DNA of 64,000 nt from Datisca glomerata. Taxonomy: Eukaryota > Streptophyta > Magnoliopsida > Cucurbitales > Datiscaceae. Positions 36,287 through 47,109 of this stretch are shown in pieces. A model generated the notes under the pieces. The model was given only the letters and a program-made list of their open reading frames with translations, had not been told where the DNA came from and did no database searches. Each line of letters opens with the position of its first letter. The first letter of the stretch is position 1. The position numbers were made by a program, and so were the translations under genes. The stretch is from contig QANY01004680.1 of NCBI GenBank assembly GCA_003255025.1, forward strand, positions 29,346 through 93,345. Direction: 5' to 3'.

Positions 36287-37873
36287 TGTAGCCCCTTATG
36301 TAAGTACGATGCAGATTCATCTGAGTAATCAGTATCGATTGTAACATCATAGCCATCGGTCCTTGGTTGCCTCCGTTAAGTAACATATCTAAAGTGATTT
36401 TGCAATGTTGTCTCCACGCTTATTGCGTGTGTATATGCACACATTTTCCTTATATATGTACGTGTGTATGTGTGTGTGTATTGCCATGTATCATGATGGT
36501 GTAGTATATATGTTGCGTTAATAGAGGTGTCTCTTCTGTCGTGGGGGGTACCAGTCTGTAGTGTGTTCGTGAGCCGCCATGGTTAAGCGAGGGTGTTCCC
36601 GTTGTTGAAGTGTTTCACGGTGGATCGCTGTGGGTCATTGTCGTGTATCAATATTCTGTTTTAATTTTGAGTGAGTGAATTTTTTCTTTCCTCTTTTGAA
36701 GTTTGATTTCTCTATTATTTATTTAATTGTATGATAGAATACCTAGGACCATCATTTGTAGGTGGGAAGTTCCTATACAACATCACCTTAGAATTTTACA
36801 AAGGGGATTTTCTAAATATTTACGGCCTTATGGAATTTACACATGCCTCCTCTATAAGGATTTCACAATACACATTTCCCATAGTAAATTTTCAATGTGC
36901 CTCTTTTGTAGGAAATATAGAATATGCCTCCCCCATAGGGAATTTTCAGTATGCTTTCACCATATAGATTTTTCAAAATGACTACCCCATGGAGATATTT
37001 AAATAAACCTTATTCATAGAGAATCTGCAATATGCCTCCCCCATAAGGAAACCCCATGGGGGCAACCCGTGGGGGCGGCTCCTTGCAGGGTCGTACTTCA
37101 CGGTGGGCTAACATAGTAATTTCATTGAATACATGCACCATAAAGAAATTTATGGTATGCCCACATCATATGGGATTAATGAAATATCTTTGTCAGAGGG
37201 AATTCGACATATACTTTTGTCTTAGGCAAATAATGGCATGCCTTCTCCATACGATATTATGAATAAGCCAACGCCATGGCTGGATTTGAATATGCCTTTG
37301 TTTCTTACTTTTCCTCTTTTTTGTGATATGTATCTCTTGTTTTGTTTTTTGTAGACCTTTCTCCCACCCATATGACTAGGTAAAAATTTGAATTTATTGC
37401 GGGTAAAAAAGTTCTAGCTCCCCTGGTCTCCCTAACCATGCTCTATAATGCGCCCTACAGCTGAGTGTGTACTCAAAAGCATGGAGAAGTCTATTGAAGG
37501 AGACGTCACTCCTAGCGTATTAATGGAAGGCGAGGATGAGAAGATTGAATTCATCAGGTTCGAATCAGTGCCATTCTTAGGGAATGCTCGTGGCGATTTA
37601 CTAGTCCCTACTACTCACATGGAGAGTCATTATAGATAATCAATTTGTTGGGAGGAGTAATGTTAGTATATATTTTATGTCCCTGAGTATGTTGAACGCT
37701 GAAGAGGCCTGACATATTCGCAGCACTAAAAGTGAGCTCTAAGTTGTTGATCCAATGTGATGCCTCATTGATCTATACATCGCTACATCGTTGGAACAGG
37801 TTCTCCCACACCTTCATTGCTACTTTGGGGGATTTTACCCCTATGCTGGAGGATGTATATATGTTGTTGCGTC

Positions 37874-40800
37874 CACTACAAAAAAAGCCATATGATAGCG
37901 GCAAAAAACGCTATCATAGGGTTTTCATAGCTTTTTTCGTAACGCTATGGTTACCAACATTGTTAAAACTTCGACCCTACTATAGCGTTTAAAAAATACT
38001 ATGGTAACCTTTCAATAGTATTTTTTAAACGCTATAGAAAACATCTCATTGCGCTTGGTGACTTTCTATACTGTTTATAAAATGCTATCGAAAGGTTACG
38101 ATAGCATTTTTAACGTTATTAAAAGTAGTTATGATAGCGTTTTTTGAACGCTATCGTATGGTCAGTGTTTTAATAACGTTGGAAAACATAGCCCCTACGA
38201 AAAATGCTATGAAACCCATATGATAGTGTTTTATAAACGCTATTATAAGTGTAGCAGCAATGTGAGACTTTTTATAGAGTTTAAAAAACGCTATTGTAAC
38301 TTTTCTATAGCATTTTCTAAACGCTAAGAAGGGTTACCAAGCGCAATGAGACGCTTTCTATAGCTTTTAAGAAACGCTATTGTATGCCTAACCATATCTT
38401 AACTGCATCTGCCTATTGTGCTTCTTTAGACTATTATATTCTCTTATAGGGTTTTAAATGCTGTAAATAATTTACACTAATGTATCAAACAAATAATATA
38501 AAGATCATCCATTAAACCACTAATTTAAAATATTTAATTAAAAAAATTTACTAATAAAGATCCATATCAAATACAATATTAAATGTCTAAAAACCCCTAC
38601 AAAAAAGCATTCCAAGGTGTTCATATAACATATTACAAATATTTTGAGTTGTACCAAATATCACAAATACAAGCCAAAGTTTTCATCAAAGAACTTCCAT
38701 GTCTTCTTATTGGAATCATATTCCCTATCACTATGTGGAATCATGCACCACCTGAATTAATATGTATTTGTTATTTTTTCGGTGAACCTATATTAAAAAA
38801 AATAATTGTTATAGTTTAATATTCACTTATAAACAAGGCTTTCCAATATTCAGACATGTTGATCTATAAAATTGTAATCTAGATTGCAAAACCCTATTTC
38901 TTGAAATATATATTTACCATGCATCTATGTTCTATCCTTGAAAATGAATATATATTAGCAAGTTAGAAAAACAACATAAGAAAATCCAACACAATCCACA
39001 TTTCTAGCCCCCCCCCCCAACATTTCAATCATGCCACAAATTCTGTCAACTCACATTTCTAGCGCTCACAATACTAATTGTTCATGAATGAGCTTGCAAA
39101 CAAGTTTATGTTTAAATGCACAGAGTTATTCGTACTAAGTAGATCTTTACACTGCCCTAATTAAAATTACAAATCTAGAAATTTCCATCTATTTTTCCAT
39201 GTTTCCTTCCTTATGAGCCTTCTTTCTCTACCCAAGAAGGAAACACAACTTAGAAGGCAGCAACTTTGGATCCTTCTACAGCATGACCAATATGCCATTG
39301 AGTTTCTAATTTCAAAAATAAGAAGAACTAAAACAGAAGCATGACAAACAATATACTAATTTGCAAGACTTAAAATTATCTTCTACTCATGATATAACTT
39401 CCAAGCAAACTACTCATGACCTCCAGAACCATAAAGTCTTGCAAAACTTACAGTTACATGGTCTACAGAGACAAACAAAGAGGATGACAATAAAAGCATA
39501 CATTTTTTATCTATTAAAACATTAGAAAGGGATGTTATTGCAAGATTGACAAATGATATGAATATGTTTTTTGTGCATGTTCTCACCCCAGGTTTTCTTT
39601 ATTTACATCTCAGCCATATATCCTAAACAAGTGTAGTCCCAAACCTACAAAAGATTTAAAAGTTAACTTTTGCTATATGACCACAAAAAATGAGTGCCAA
39701 AGCAAGTTAAAGTTTTTTATGTAGAGCATAATGGAGCATGTGTCAGGATGACGATAAAGTTATCCAAGGAATCAAATTGTCAGACAATCATCAGACAATG
39801 CCTAAAGATAGGCATAAACACAATATCACTACATAAAGACAAACCCAAAAGTGTGTTTCAGGCTTTCAGCATGAATATATTTTCAGTGATAATAGCAAGT
39901 TGAAATAAAACAAACAATAGACAGATAAAATTTAATGTGCCAAGGAAAATATAGCAAAAAAAATATTTGCATCTTGTCAAAAATGCATGTCGGTGTTGTT
40001 CAACATATTACCAAGCACCAATATCTGCCAATACGAACATAGTTATTTGAAGTCATAAATTGAGTAAACTATAGTTTCCATTTCCATGTTCATAATTCCA
40101 TGATAAATAAGCAAAGCACTGCAATTTAACATTGAAGAGCAGCTCGTTGGAGTAGTAGGAGTACCTTATTCTATCCATGCATAAACACAAGTTTGTGAAG
40201 TGATACCCACGTTAACAACATTATAGAGATGACAACAATCAATGTATAATAAGTACCAGCATAGTACTAGCAGAGGGAAAAAAGTACCAATACTTGGTTA
40301 CGCTAGAACATGATAACTCTAAAAGCAATTTTACTTCTTCAGAAAGCTTTAGCATTATTACATTCATGAATCCTTCTCAAAGAATTAATTGATAAATTTA
40401 GTGGGTATAGGACAAGGGAAGTATGGTAATACATCAAGTTGATACCTTTGAAAAGAGATATAGTTGCAGGGTTTTACCTAAAACAATCTTCTCAAAACCT
40501 TCTCTTCCAACCACAACCTGCTATTCAATCCACTTCTTGTCCTAAAAAAACACATCACACCCAGATTTGCCATTGAACAACCAATCATGAACATGCCACA
40601 TAATATCCATCAACAATCCACCAATAATATACCAACAAATATTGTTTGGTTCCCACGAAAATTCCACTTCAACCACTCCCTCCTCTTCTCCCCCATGATT
40701 AATCATAATTTCATGACCCATTCCCCCACCTAAAAACTCTACCTTCGTACAATAAACGAAATTATTACCATAAAATTGCTCAACTATTGAAATTAACAAC

Positions 40801-42307
40801 AGTTTAGGAAATAAATCCTCTGTCTTAATGGAATTAATCTGTAGATTACAGAATGATGAAACATTATAAGTTGCTAGATTCTTAGGGAACCAAAAAGAAC
40901 TAAAAATAGGCATATTACAGTTTAAATTAAACAAAGTAGAAATAGATTTATTGGTGTTATTACAGTAGATTTTTTGACAGATTCTAGTATTACTATCAAG
41001 ATTTCTTTGAAAATAGTAGGCAAACAAGTTTGGTTTTCCAGCTTCAAGAATAGTCAGCAAGTACAGACCATCTCAATTTGTGTGTGTGTAAGAGAGAGAT
41101 AGAGAGAGATGAACAAACATATGCAGATAAAAACATACACCAAAGACCAAAAGCAGTAAAGCACCTTAAATCAATGCTACAAGAAATCACCAGAGAAAGA
41201 TTTATCTTAATCAACAACCAAAAGAATGTCCATTTCACGTTCTGAACCAGATATCTTTAAACGTGTTTCAATCCACTAGATAAATGAGCCATTATTTAGA
41301 ACAAATTTTGTAAAAAGAAAAAGATTGAAAATAACTATGTTCAATAGATTGATACCATGGTAGAGAAGTAGACAACTCTCATTATGTGTTAAAGAACAAG
41401 CTTCTACAATAAACTTTTCAGCAGAAAAAAAATCTAGATTCTATATATATATATATATCAACCCATCCACCAGATTAAATATTGCCATTAACATGTTCCA
41501 CATATTCTTCCTCTCTATGCATTCTTTGAAGCTCGAGTCATAGAGAAAAGATAAAAATCAGAAAAAAAAAATTACAAAGACAAGAAAATAGAGTTGAGAT
41601 AGAGAGATTCATAGAGATAAAGAGATGGAGACACAGATAAAGAGACTGAGAGCTAGAGAGTGTGTGTGTGAGTGTGTGACTAGAAATAGGGATGGATACC
41701 TGGTCTCACCGCACTAGATAGCAGTGGGCATGTGAGTTAGACTCTTATTGAGAGATGGAATTTTACGCGCAGAGGAGCTATGGCTCTTTTTTAGAGATGA
41801 AATTTTACGCGCAGGGGAGTTAGTGCTTGTTCTGATGATGGAGAAAGGCAGGTAGAACCACCTTAGTCGTCAATTTTCACCACCTAAAGAGCTGGGCTAT
41901 TGTTGATCAAAAGATGATCGAAGATTGCCACTGAGGAGGGGAGAGATATCATACGCGGATCTGGTAAAAGAGAGAAAGTAATTTCATAAATCTGTTTTTT
42001 TATAGAATAGTAAGAGAGCAAAGTGAGAGAGCTTATCAAGGGAGAGCTCACGAGAGAGGATGAGAGGCCACGTAGGGAAGCTGGGGCAATCGGGAGTGCT
42101 TCTCGCTGAACAAGAGCCAAAGAGAGACCTCGAAATTTTTAGGGGAATTTTCATTTTGGGGGGAATTGGTAAAGCGCCGAACAAAACGAGAAAAAAATAA
42201 GTGCGTTGTGAAAATTTTGGTTTCTTTTGACCATTTTTTGTATTTGATTGCGTTTTCACTAAAAACGCGATAATCCAATGCTATTAATAGAGGGTTTTCT
42301 TATAGTG
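37874..42307. mobile_element. Non-autonomous CACTA (En/Spm) transposon
   Basis: Left end CACTACAAAAAAA and right end, on the other strand, CACTATAAGAAAA. The 3-bp target duplication GTC is at 37871-37873 and 42308-42310. The same locus in Gypsy-A (about 9030) is unoccupied and reads straight through, which confirms the borders. Subterminal zones are packed with short direct and inverted repeats of aacgctat / atagcgttttt, especially at 37890-38380. The element is 4434 bp long. I see no CACTA transposase domain, so it would need one supplied in trans. Inside are a homopolymer C-run near 39007 and a TA repeat near 41440. Confidence 0.93.
40542..41060 (-). CDS. ORF of 172 codons inside the CACTA element, unknown
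   Basis: The longest open frame in the CACTA interior. The N-terminal two thirds is low in recognisable character. The C-terminal part is more protein-like: an acidic patch (HGGEEEGVVEVEFSWEP) and then a hydrophobic, aromatic segment (ICWYIIGGLLMDIMWHVHDW) that could span a membrane. I do not recognise a family. It may be a captured host-gene fragment or a chance frame in AT-rich DNA. No introns or upstream signals support it. Confidence 0.25.
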   Translation of the reverse strand: MLTILEAGKPNLFAYYFQRNLDSNTRICQKIYCNNTNKSISTLFNLNCNMPIFSSFWFPKNLATYNVSSFCNLQINSIKTEDLFPKLLLISIVEQFYGNNFVYCTKVEFLGGGMGHEIMINHGGEEEGVVEVEFSWEPNNICWYIIGGLLMDIMWHVHDWLFNGKSGCDVFF

Positions 42308-43724
42308 GTCTTTCCTTGTTTGGTAACTACGTTGTTACTTCTGGCGACCTCAAGCCTGAGTTGGACAACATAGACACTCTCCTTGAAGATCGTATTAAAA
42401 AGACCAACAAATTATCTGTCTATGGTAGGCGTGGTAAGAGAGCAAACTTTTCAGGATGGATGAGACATTCTTTAAGGATTTTGATTCAAATCAAAAGGCG
42501 TGCGCCCATTGAGACGCCTTATTTAGGGACAGTCACGTGGAGTTGGCCGCCTTCTTATCCATGTGACTTTCTAGATACATATGCAGCGTAAGTGTCTCAT
42601 GGTATAATTATCTTATAATAATGCTATTTATCATTGTTTTTATTTTTATTTTTTCAAGTTATTCTAACTTTTGTTTCCCTTGGGCGTTGTGGGTACACCG
42701 ACGGATATGATACTTTGTGTTTTTAATGGCAGCAATATTGGCAACGGGGACTAGGGTTACTCTTGGGCCTATTTTTTTGGGCAATTTATCATTTACTTGA
42801 CCGTGTTCATGATGATCTGGAGAGGTTCTGGGGGAGATTGCTCCTTTTTGTAAATATTTGTGTGGGAGTGGTTTGTCCCTTGTGCGCCTTAGAAAGTTGA
42901 CTATACCAAATGGAAACACCCTTCTAAGTTGCCCCACGCATGGTTCTGGTGTGCGATCATGTCCCCTCCTCACGCCAACATCCCTTAGGATATTGATGTT
43001 TTCAACTATTTTGGACCACGTCCTTACTTACACGTTTGTAGTGGTTACTCCCATTGTGGGTTCTGACCTATGTTGGATAAGGATATTGAGCTCACCGGTG
43101 AAGAGGTTGCCTCTAGGCTGACTAGGCTAGATAAGATTCTAGTGGTCATTATGACACCTTCCATTCTACCTACAATAGCGGAAAGAGATGCTGGAGAGGA
43201 TGGGAACTTGATAACATTTACACGTTATCAATGCAATTGAGCATTGTATCAATTCAGGTACGACCAGGGCGTCCCTAAGCTTAGGTTGCCTCGATTGAAG
43301 GCCAAGGACTCGTTCTTGTCATGGATGGGTGAACATAATTATGAAGCCGCTACCCTAAGAACACTTCTTATGCCATGTGCTTCTCGTGTCCTTGCCGCAC
43401 ACTAAGGCTGAAAACATTTTGGGTTATCCTAAAGGGATGGTCGAAGAATAGTTTAGCATCTCCGACAGTGGTCCTAAAATTATGATTGGTTTATAAAGGC
43501 GATATCACTTTAAGCGTTCCAAGTAAATCAAAGTCTGTTACAGCGTCTTTGGAGACCGATCAATGGGGTTAGCTTAGAGACAAAGCCTATGTGAGGAAAG
43601 GGAGTTTGATATCAAAGAAGAAGAGTGCCGCCTCTGAAGATCCAACCACATCTGAGAGTGTATCTATTGATAAGGGTGAGGAAGCGATGGCACTCATTCC
43701 AAGACAAACACTCCCACTAGTAAC

Positions 43725-44069
43725 TAGGGGTGTTCAAAACCAAATCGAACTAAAAATGGTTGGTTCAGTCAATTCTTTAGGCCCCTACGATTCACTTTGG
43801 TTCGACAGAGCTGAAAACTAAACTTCGGTTTGGCTAAAAAGTATTCAATTTTTGAACTGAACCGAAACCTTAAAATCATATTTTTTTTAATTTTTATATA
43901 TAATTTCATATCGAACCGATACAAAACTTTGATTTTTTTTTAATAATATCATTTTTAAATTATTTAATTTTTTTAATTAATAATATTGAACTGAAAAACC
44001 GAACTAGAATGAAACTCACAGTTCAGTTTAGCCCACTAACCGAACCGAATCGAACCATGTTCCCCGCTA
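43725..44069. mobile_element. Small hAT-like non-autonomous element (345 bp)
   Basis: It is missing from the same place in Gypsy-A. It starts TAGGGGTGTTC and ends ...CCCCGCTA, with 8-bp flanks ctagtaac (43717-43724) and ctagaaac (44070-44077), one mismatch. 8-bp duplications and TAGGGGTG ends are typical of plant hAT elements. The interior has repeated cgaaccgaa / ttcggttt motifs that can pair with each other. Confidence 0.75.
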
Positions 44070-46339
44070 CTAGAAACTCTCTAAAACCCAAGCCTACAAC
44101 TAGTGGTAAAACCATCGATGAGCTGCAAGAGGCTAGCAAAAATCTTCCTCTTAAAGCTTTACCATTACGTTCTAAGGTACACCAAACTTTTATAAGAACT
44201 TTATACTTTCCTATTTACTGCTTACTGTACATTTTTACAATGAACTAAGAAACTAATGTTTATATATATATTTTTGCAGAGTCTCACAGCACGTTCAGGA
44301 TGATCGGATAGCGAATGAGCACGTTAGGTCATTGGGCCAAAGAAAATGGTAGATGCCAATATCAGAGTGAACATCTTTGATAAAGCTTCCACAAGCTAAG
44401 AAGGTGAGGGTGTTGGTATATATTTTCTTCTTTTCCTTCTTTCTCTTTCCCTTTGGAAGACATAAAATCTTATAAACATTGTGACTTACCGTTCTTTTAT
44501 TTTGACTTAGCAGTAGAGCCCTGAGACCGAGATGATTGGCACAGCCCAGTCCCCTGCTGAGTAAGAACCTACCATGGCGTAGGTGACTGATGGACGCACA
44601 CAGTGCCTTAGGAGGCCGCGTGTTAGATCTTGAGGTGGATGCGAGTTATTAACTCGACTTTCTTACTCCATCACTATTTTTAAGTCCAAATTCAAATTAA
44701 TAGCTCAATGTTCAGGATTTTATCACACCACTGTTATCGTAATTATCTCATCATATGTTTAAACCACATGGCCAACCTCCACCCCCGTTGTTAAGAGAGA
44801 AGCCAGTCCCATGGCTACCATTGCCAAGGAAGACATGGATGATTATGCGATTTCCCCTTTTGATGACATTCAAGGTGAAGAGGTTGATGTGTCCCCATTT
44901 ATGGAAAATCCCCACCCGAGTGCTAACGTAATACTTTAGTTGCATACTTCGTTAGTGAGATCTATCTTACCTCTAAATATGATCATTCAAGGGGTGACAA
45001 CGACAATAGAGGAAGTACTACTCGAGATGGAAGAAGAAAATGCCATTGCAGCAACACTCTCATTAAAGACGATAGGTGAAGTCTCAAAAGTGTCTGCGGG
45101 GAGGCATTCGAGCCTGGGGTGAGTACTTCCTTCCCCCATCAAGCTTCTGTTGAGACAGATGCCCCTTTAGGTGATGGGGATTATAGTAGGTTCTTATCTC
45201 AGGACTCAAATGATGAAAGGTCGGATGGTGATAGCTCTGGGAGTGAAGACGACTTTTATGATAGTTATGGTGCCCAAGAATACAAATTAGAGCTCTCAGG
45301 GAAATTGGTAGATTATGATGGTAATTTTGGTGGACGAGTGCCTCGTTCCACATCTTCGTAAAGTGGTGGGGGCTCATCCTGAGTATGGCCTTCACTTCTT
45401 CCAGTTTACTAGGCACATTCGCCAGTCTTGTGCTACTGTGATCACCGAGACATTGTATATATTGGAAAAACTTCAATACAAGGAGAGAAATGTTGTCCTA
45501 CTTTTGAGTATGTGGCGGGAGAATAAAATGTTCGACCTACAGATGGGTTGGTTGAGACCTGCCATTCATAACCATTGATGGTTGCACAGTTGAATGGTGA
45601 GGGAGATATAAATATATATATATCACCTAGAAGAATGATGTCTCCATCAAGTAGAGCAAGAGAAGAACACTACTACTCACCTTGACTGTAGAGCTTATAG
45701 CGGGCGATCTTTTAGGAGCATTTAGCTCAACTGTGACTTCTTGGTTACCCCATCCCTTTTTTAAATTTAATTTTTCAACTTACGGGTATCTTGTAACTCT
45801 GTGCTTTTGTTTCTTGAGGATGTAGTGAGTTATTTCTCTCCCACCTTTTGCGACTTTGGCATAATAGTAAATTGTACTTATTTTGCCTAGTTAAAATCCT
45901 CTCCCATCTTCCCTTTGTTTGTCGAGTGTGGAGGTGGTTGCTTACTACGATGAACTTTATATTTGAATGAAATGAGATTTCCTTGCCTCATATGTGGATT
46001 GTTGGCCCTATAACCCTTTTTTGCATATGTATTATCAACATGTTTGTTGTGTGTAATCTACAAGTAATAAATCTGTCATGGTTTCTCTTAGGGAGCGTGT
46101 GAGTTCTGCCGTCGGAGTGTTTGGCCCGCCAGCCGACTCCCCAAGCAAGTGTTCTTCAGAGGAGGCACGAGAGCCCATTCATGACACTAGGCGTGATCGG
46201 GGCTTGTGAGTCCCATCGTCGGGGTGGTAGGCGTGCAAGTGACCTCCCTAACGAGTGTTCTTTGGGTAGGAGTGAGGGCCCATTCACGACATTAAGCACG
46301 ATATGGAAACATGAAGGCCTAAGTGATGCACCAAGCGTG

Positions 46340-46890
46340 ATGACTTCATTCTTCTTATCACGGGTGCTCTCAAAGACATGCGTGAAAGTCTATGTATTGC
46401 ACCTATCATGATAATTTTGTTTTTTACATCATGGGTGTTCTCAAATAGAGACATGGAAGCCTATGTATTGCACCAAGCATGATAACTTTATTTTTTACTA
46501 TCATGGGTGTTCTCAAAGACATGCACAAAAGCCTATGTATTGGACCAAGTATGATAATTTTGTTTTCATTATGGATGTTCTCAAAGAAAGGCATGGAAGC
46601 CTATGCATTACACCAAACATGATAATGTTTTTTTCATGGGTGTTCTCAAAGATAGGCGTGAAAGCCTATGCATTGCACCAAGCATGATGATTTTATTTTT
46701 CATCATGAGTGTTCTCCAAGAGAGGCATGAAAGCCTATGTATTACACCAAGCATGATAATTTTGTTTTTTATTATGGGTGTTCTCAAAGACAAGCTTGCA
46801 GGCTTATGTATTGCACCAAACATGATCATTTTCTTTTATCATGGGTGTTTTCAAAGTGAGGTGTGAAAGTCTTGTACAGTAGCAATATTT
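46340..46890. repeat. Minisatellite of about 66-70-bp units (about 8-9 copies)
   Basis: The same repeat unit as at 11445-11965 (ggtgttctcaaagacatgc, atgaaagcctatgtattgcaccaagcatgataatttt) between the PMD gene and the integrase. Unit order and some unit-specific changes agree with Gypsy-A: the second-to-last unit has acaagcttgcag in both, and the last begins ggtgttttcaaagtgag in both. The array therefore predates the divergence of the two elements. Just upstream, at about 46090-46300, a separate repeat of about 100 bp occurs twice. Confidence 0.9.
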
Positions 46891-47109
46891 TTGTAACATA
46901 AGGTAGAGGCAAAAGTGTTCTAGGACTCCTCGTTCATTTGGGAGATATATGTCTACAAAGCGGGCCATCTGGCTTATATCTTGCCTGGTCGCCTTGATTG
47001 CTATTTTTCGAGCAATGACACAAAAGTGGACTACAAAAGTGTATATATATAGTATTTCTTAATAAGCTTTAAATTGATGGGTGATGATAATGGATGCCTG
47101 GTTTACGGA

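Larger units (their letters stand above)
37238..45578 (+). pseudogene. Antisense plant-mobile-domain (PMD) gene of Gypsy-B, interrupted
   Basis: Plus-strand pieces in the same order as in Gypsy-A. 37238 on: the start region. 37448-37590: TAECVLKSMEKSIEGDVTPS. 37732-37873: LIYTSLHRWNRFSHTFI followed by LGDFTPMLEDVYMLLR, the PMD signature. It is then interrupted by a CACTA element. From 42311: DLKPELDNIDTLLEDRI. 43270-43360: KLRLPRLKAKDSFLSWMGEH. The gene continues through an intron at 44177-44279 that has a GT..AG counterpart in Gypsy-A. A C-terminal acidic stretch (about 45160-45290, DSNDERSDGDSSGSEDDF) and a helical end at 45360-45578 are absent from Gypsy-A. Frameshifts, stops and two insertions make it non-functional. 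Confidence 0.75.

Noticed and set aside
42048..42278. Overlapping minus-strand ORFs near the right end of the CACTA element
   Set aside because: No domains, and the frames overlap each other. They probably arise from composition in the subterminal region.
45084..45476. 130-codon minus-strand ORF
   Set aside because: It is the shadow of the acidic C-terminal part of the plus-strand PMD gene, and its composition shows no domain.
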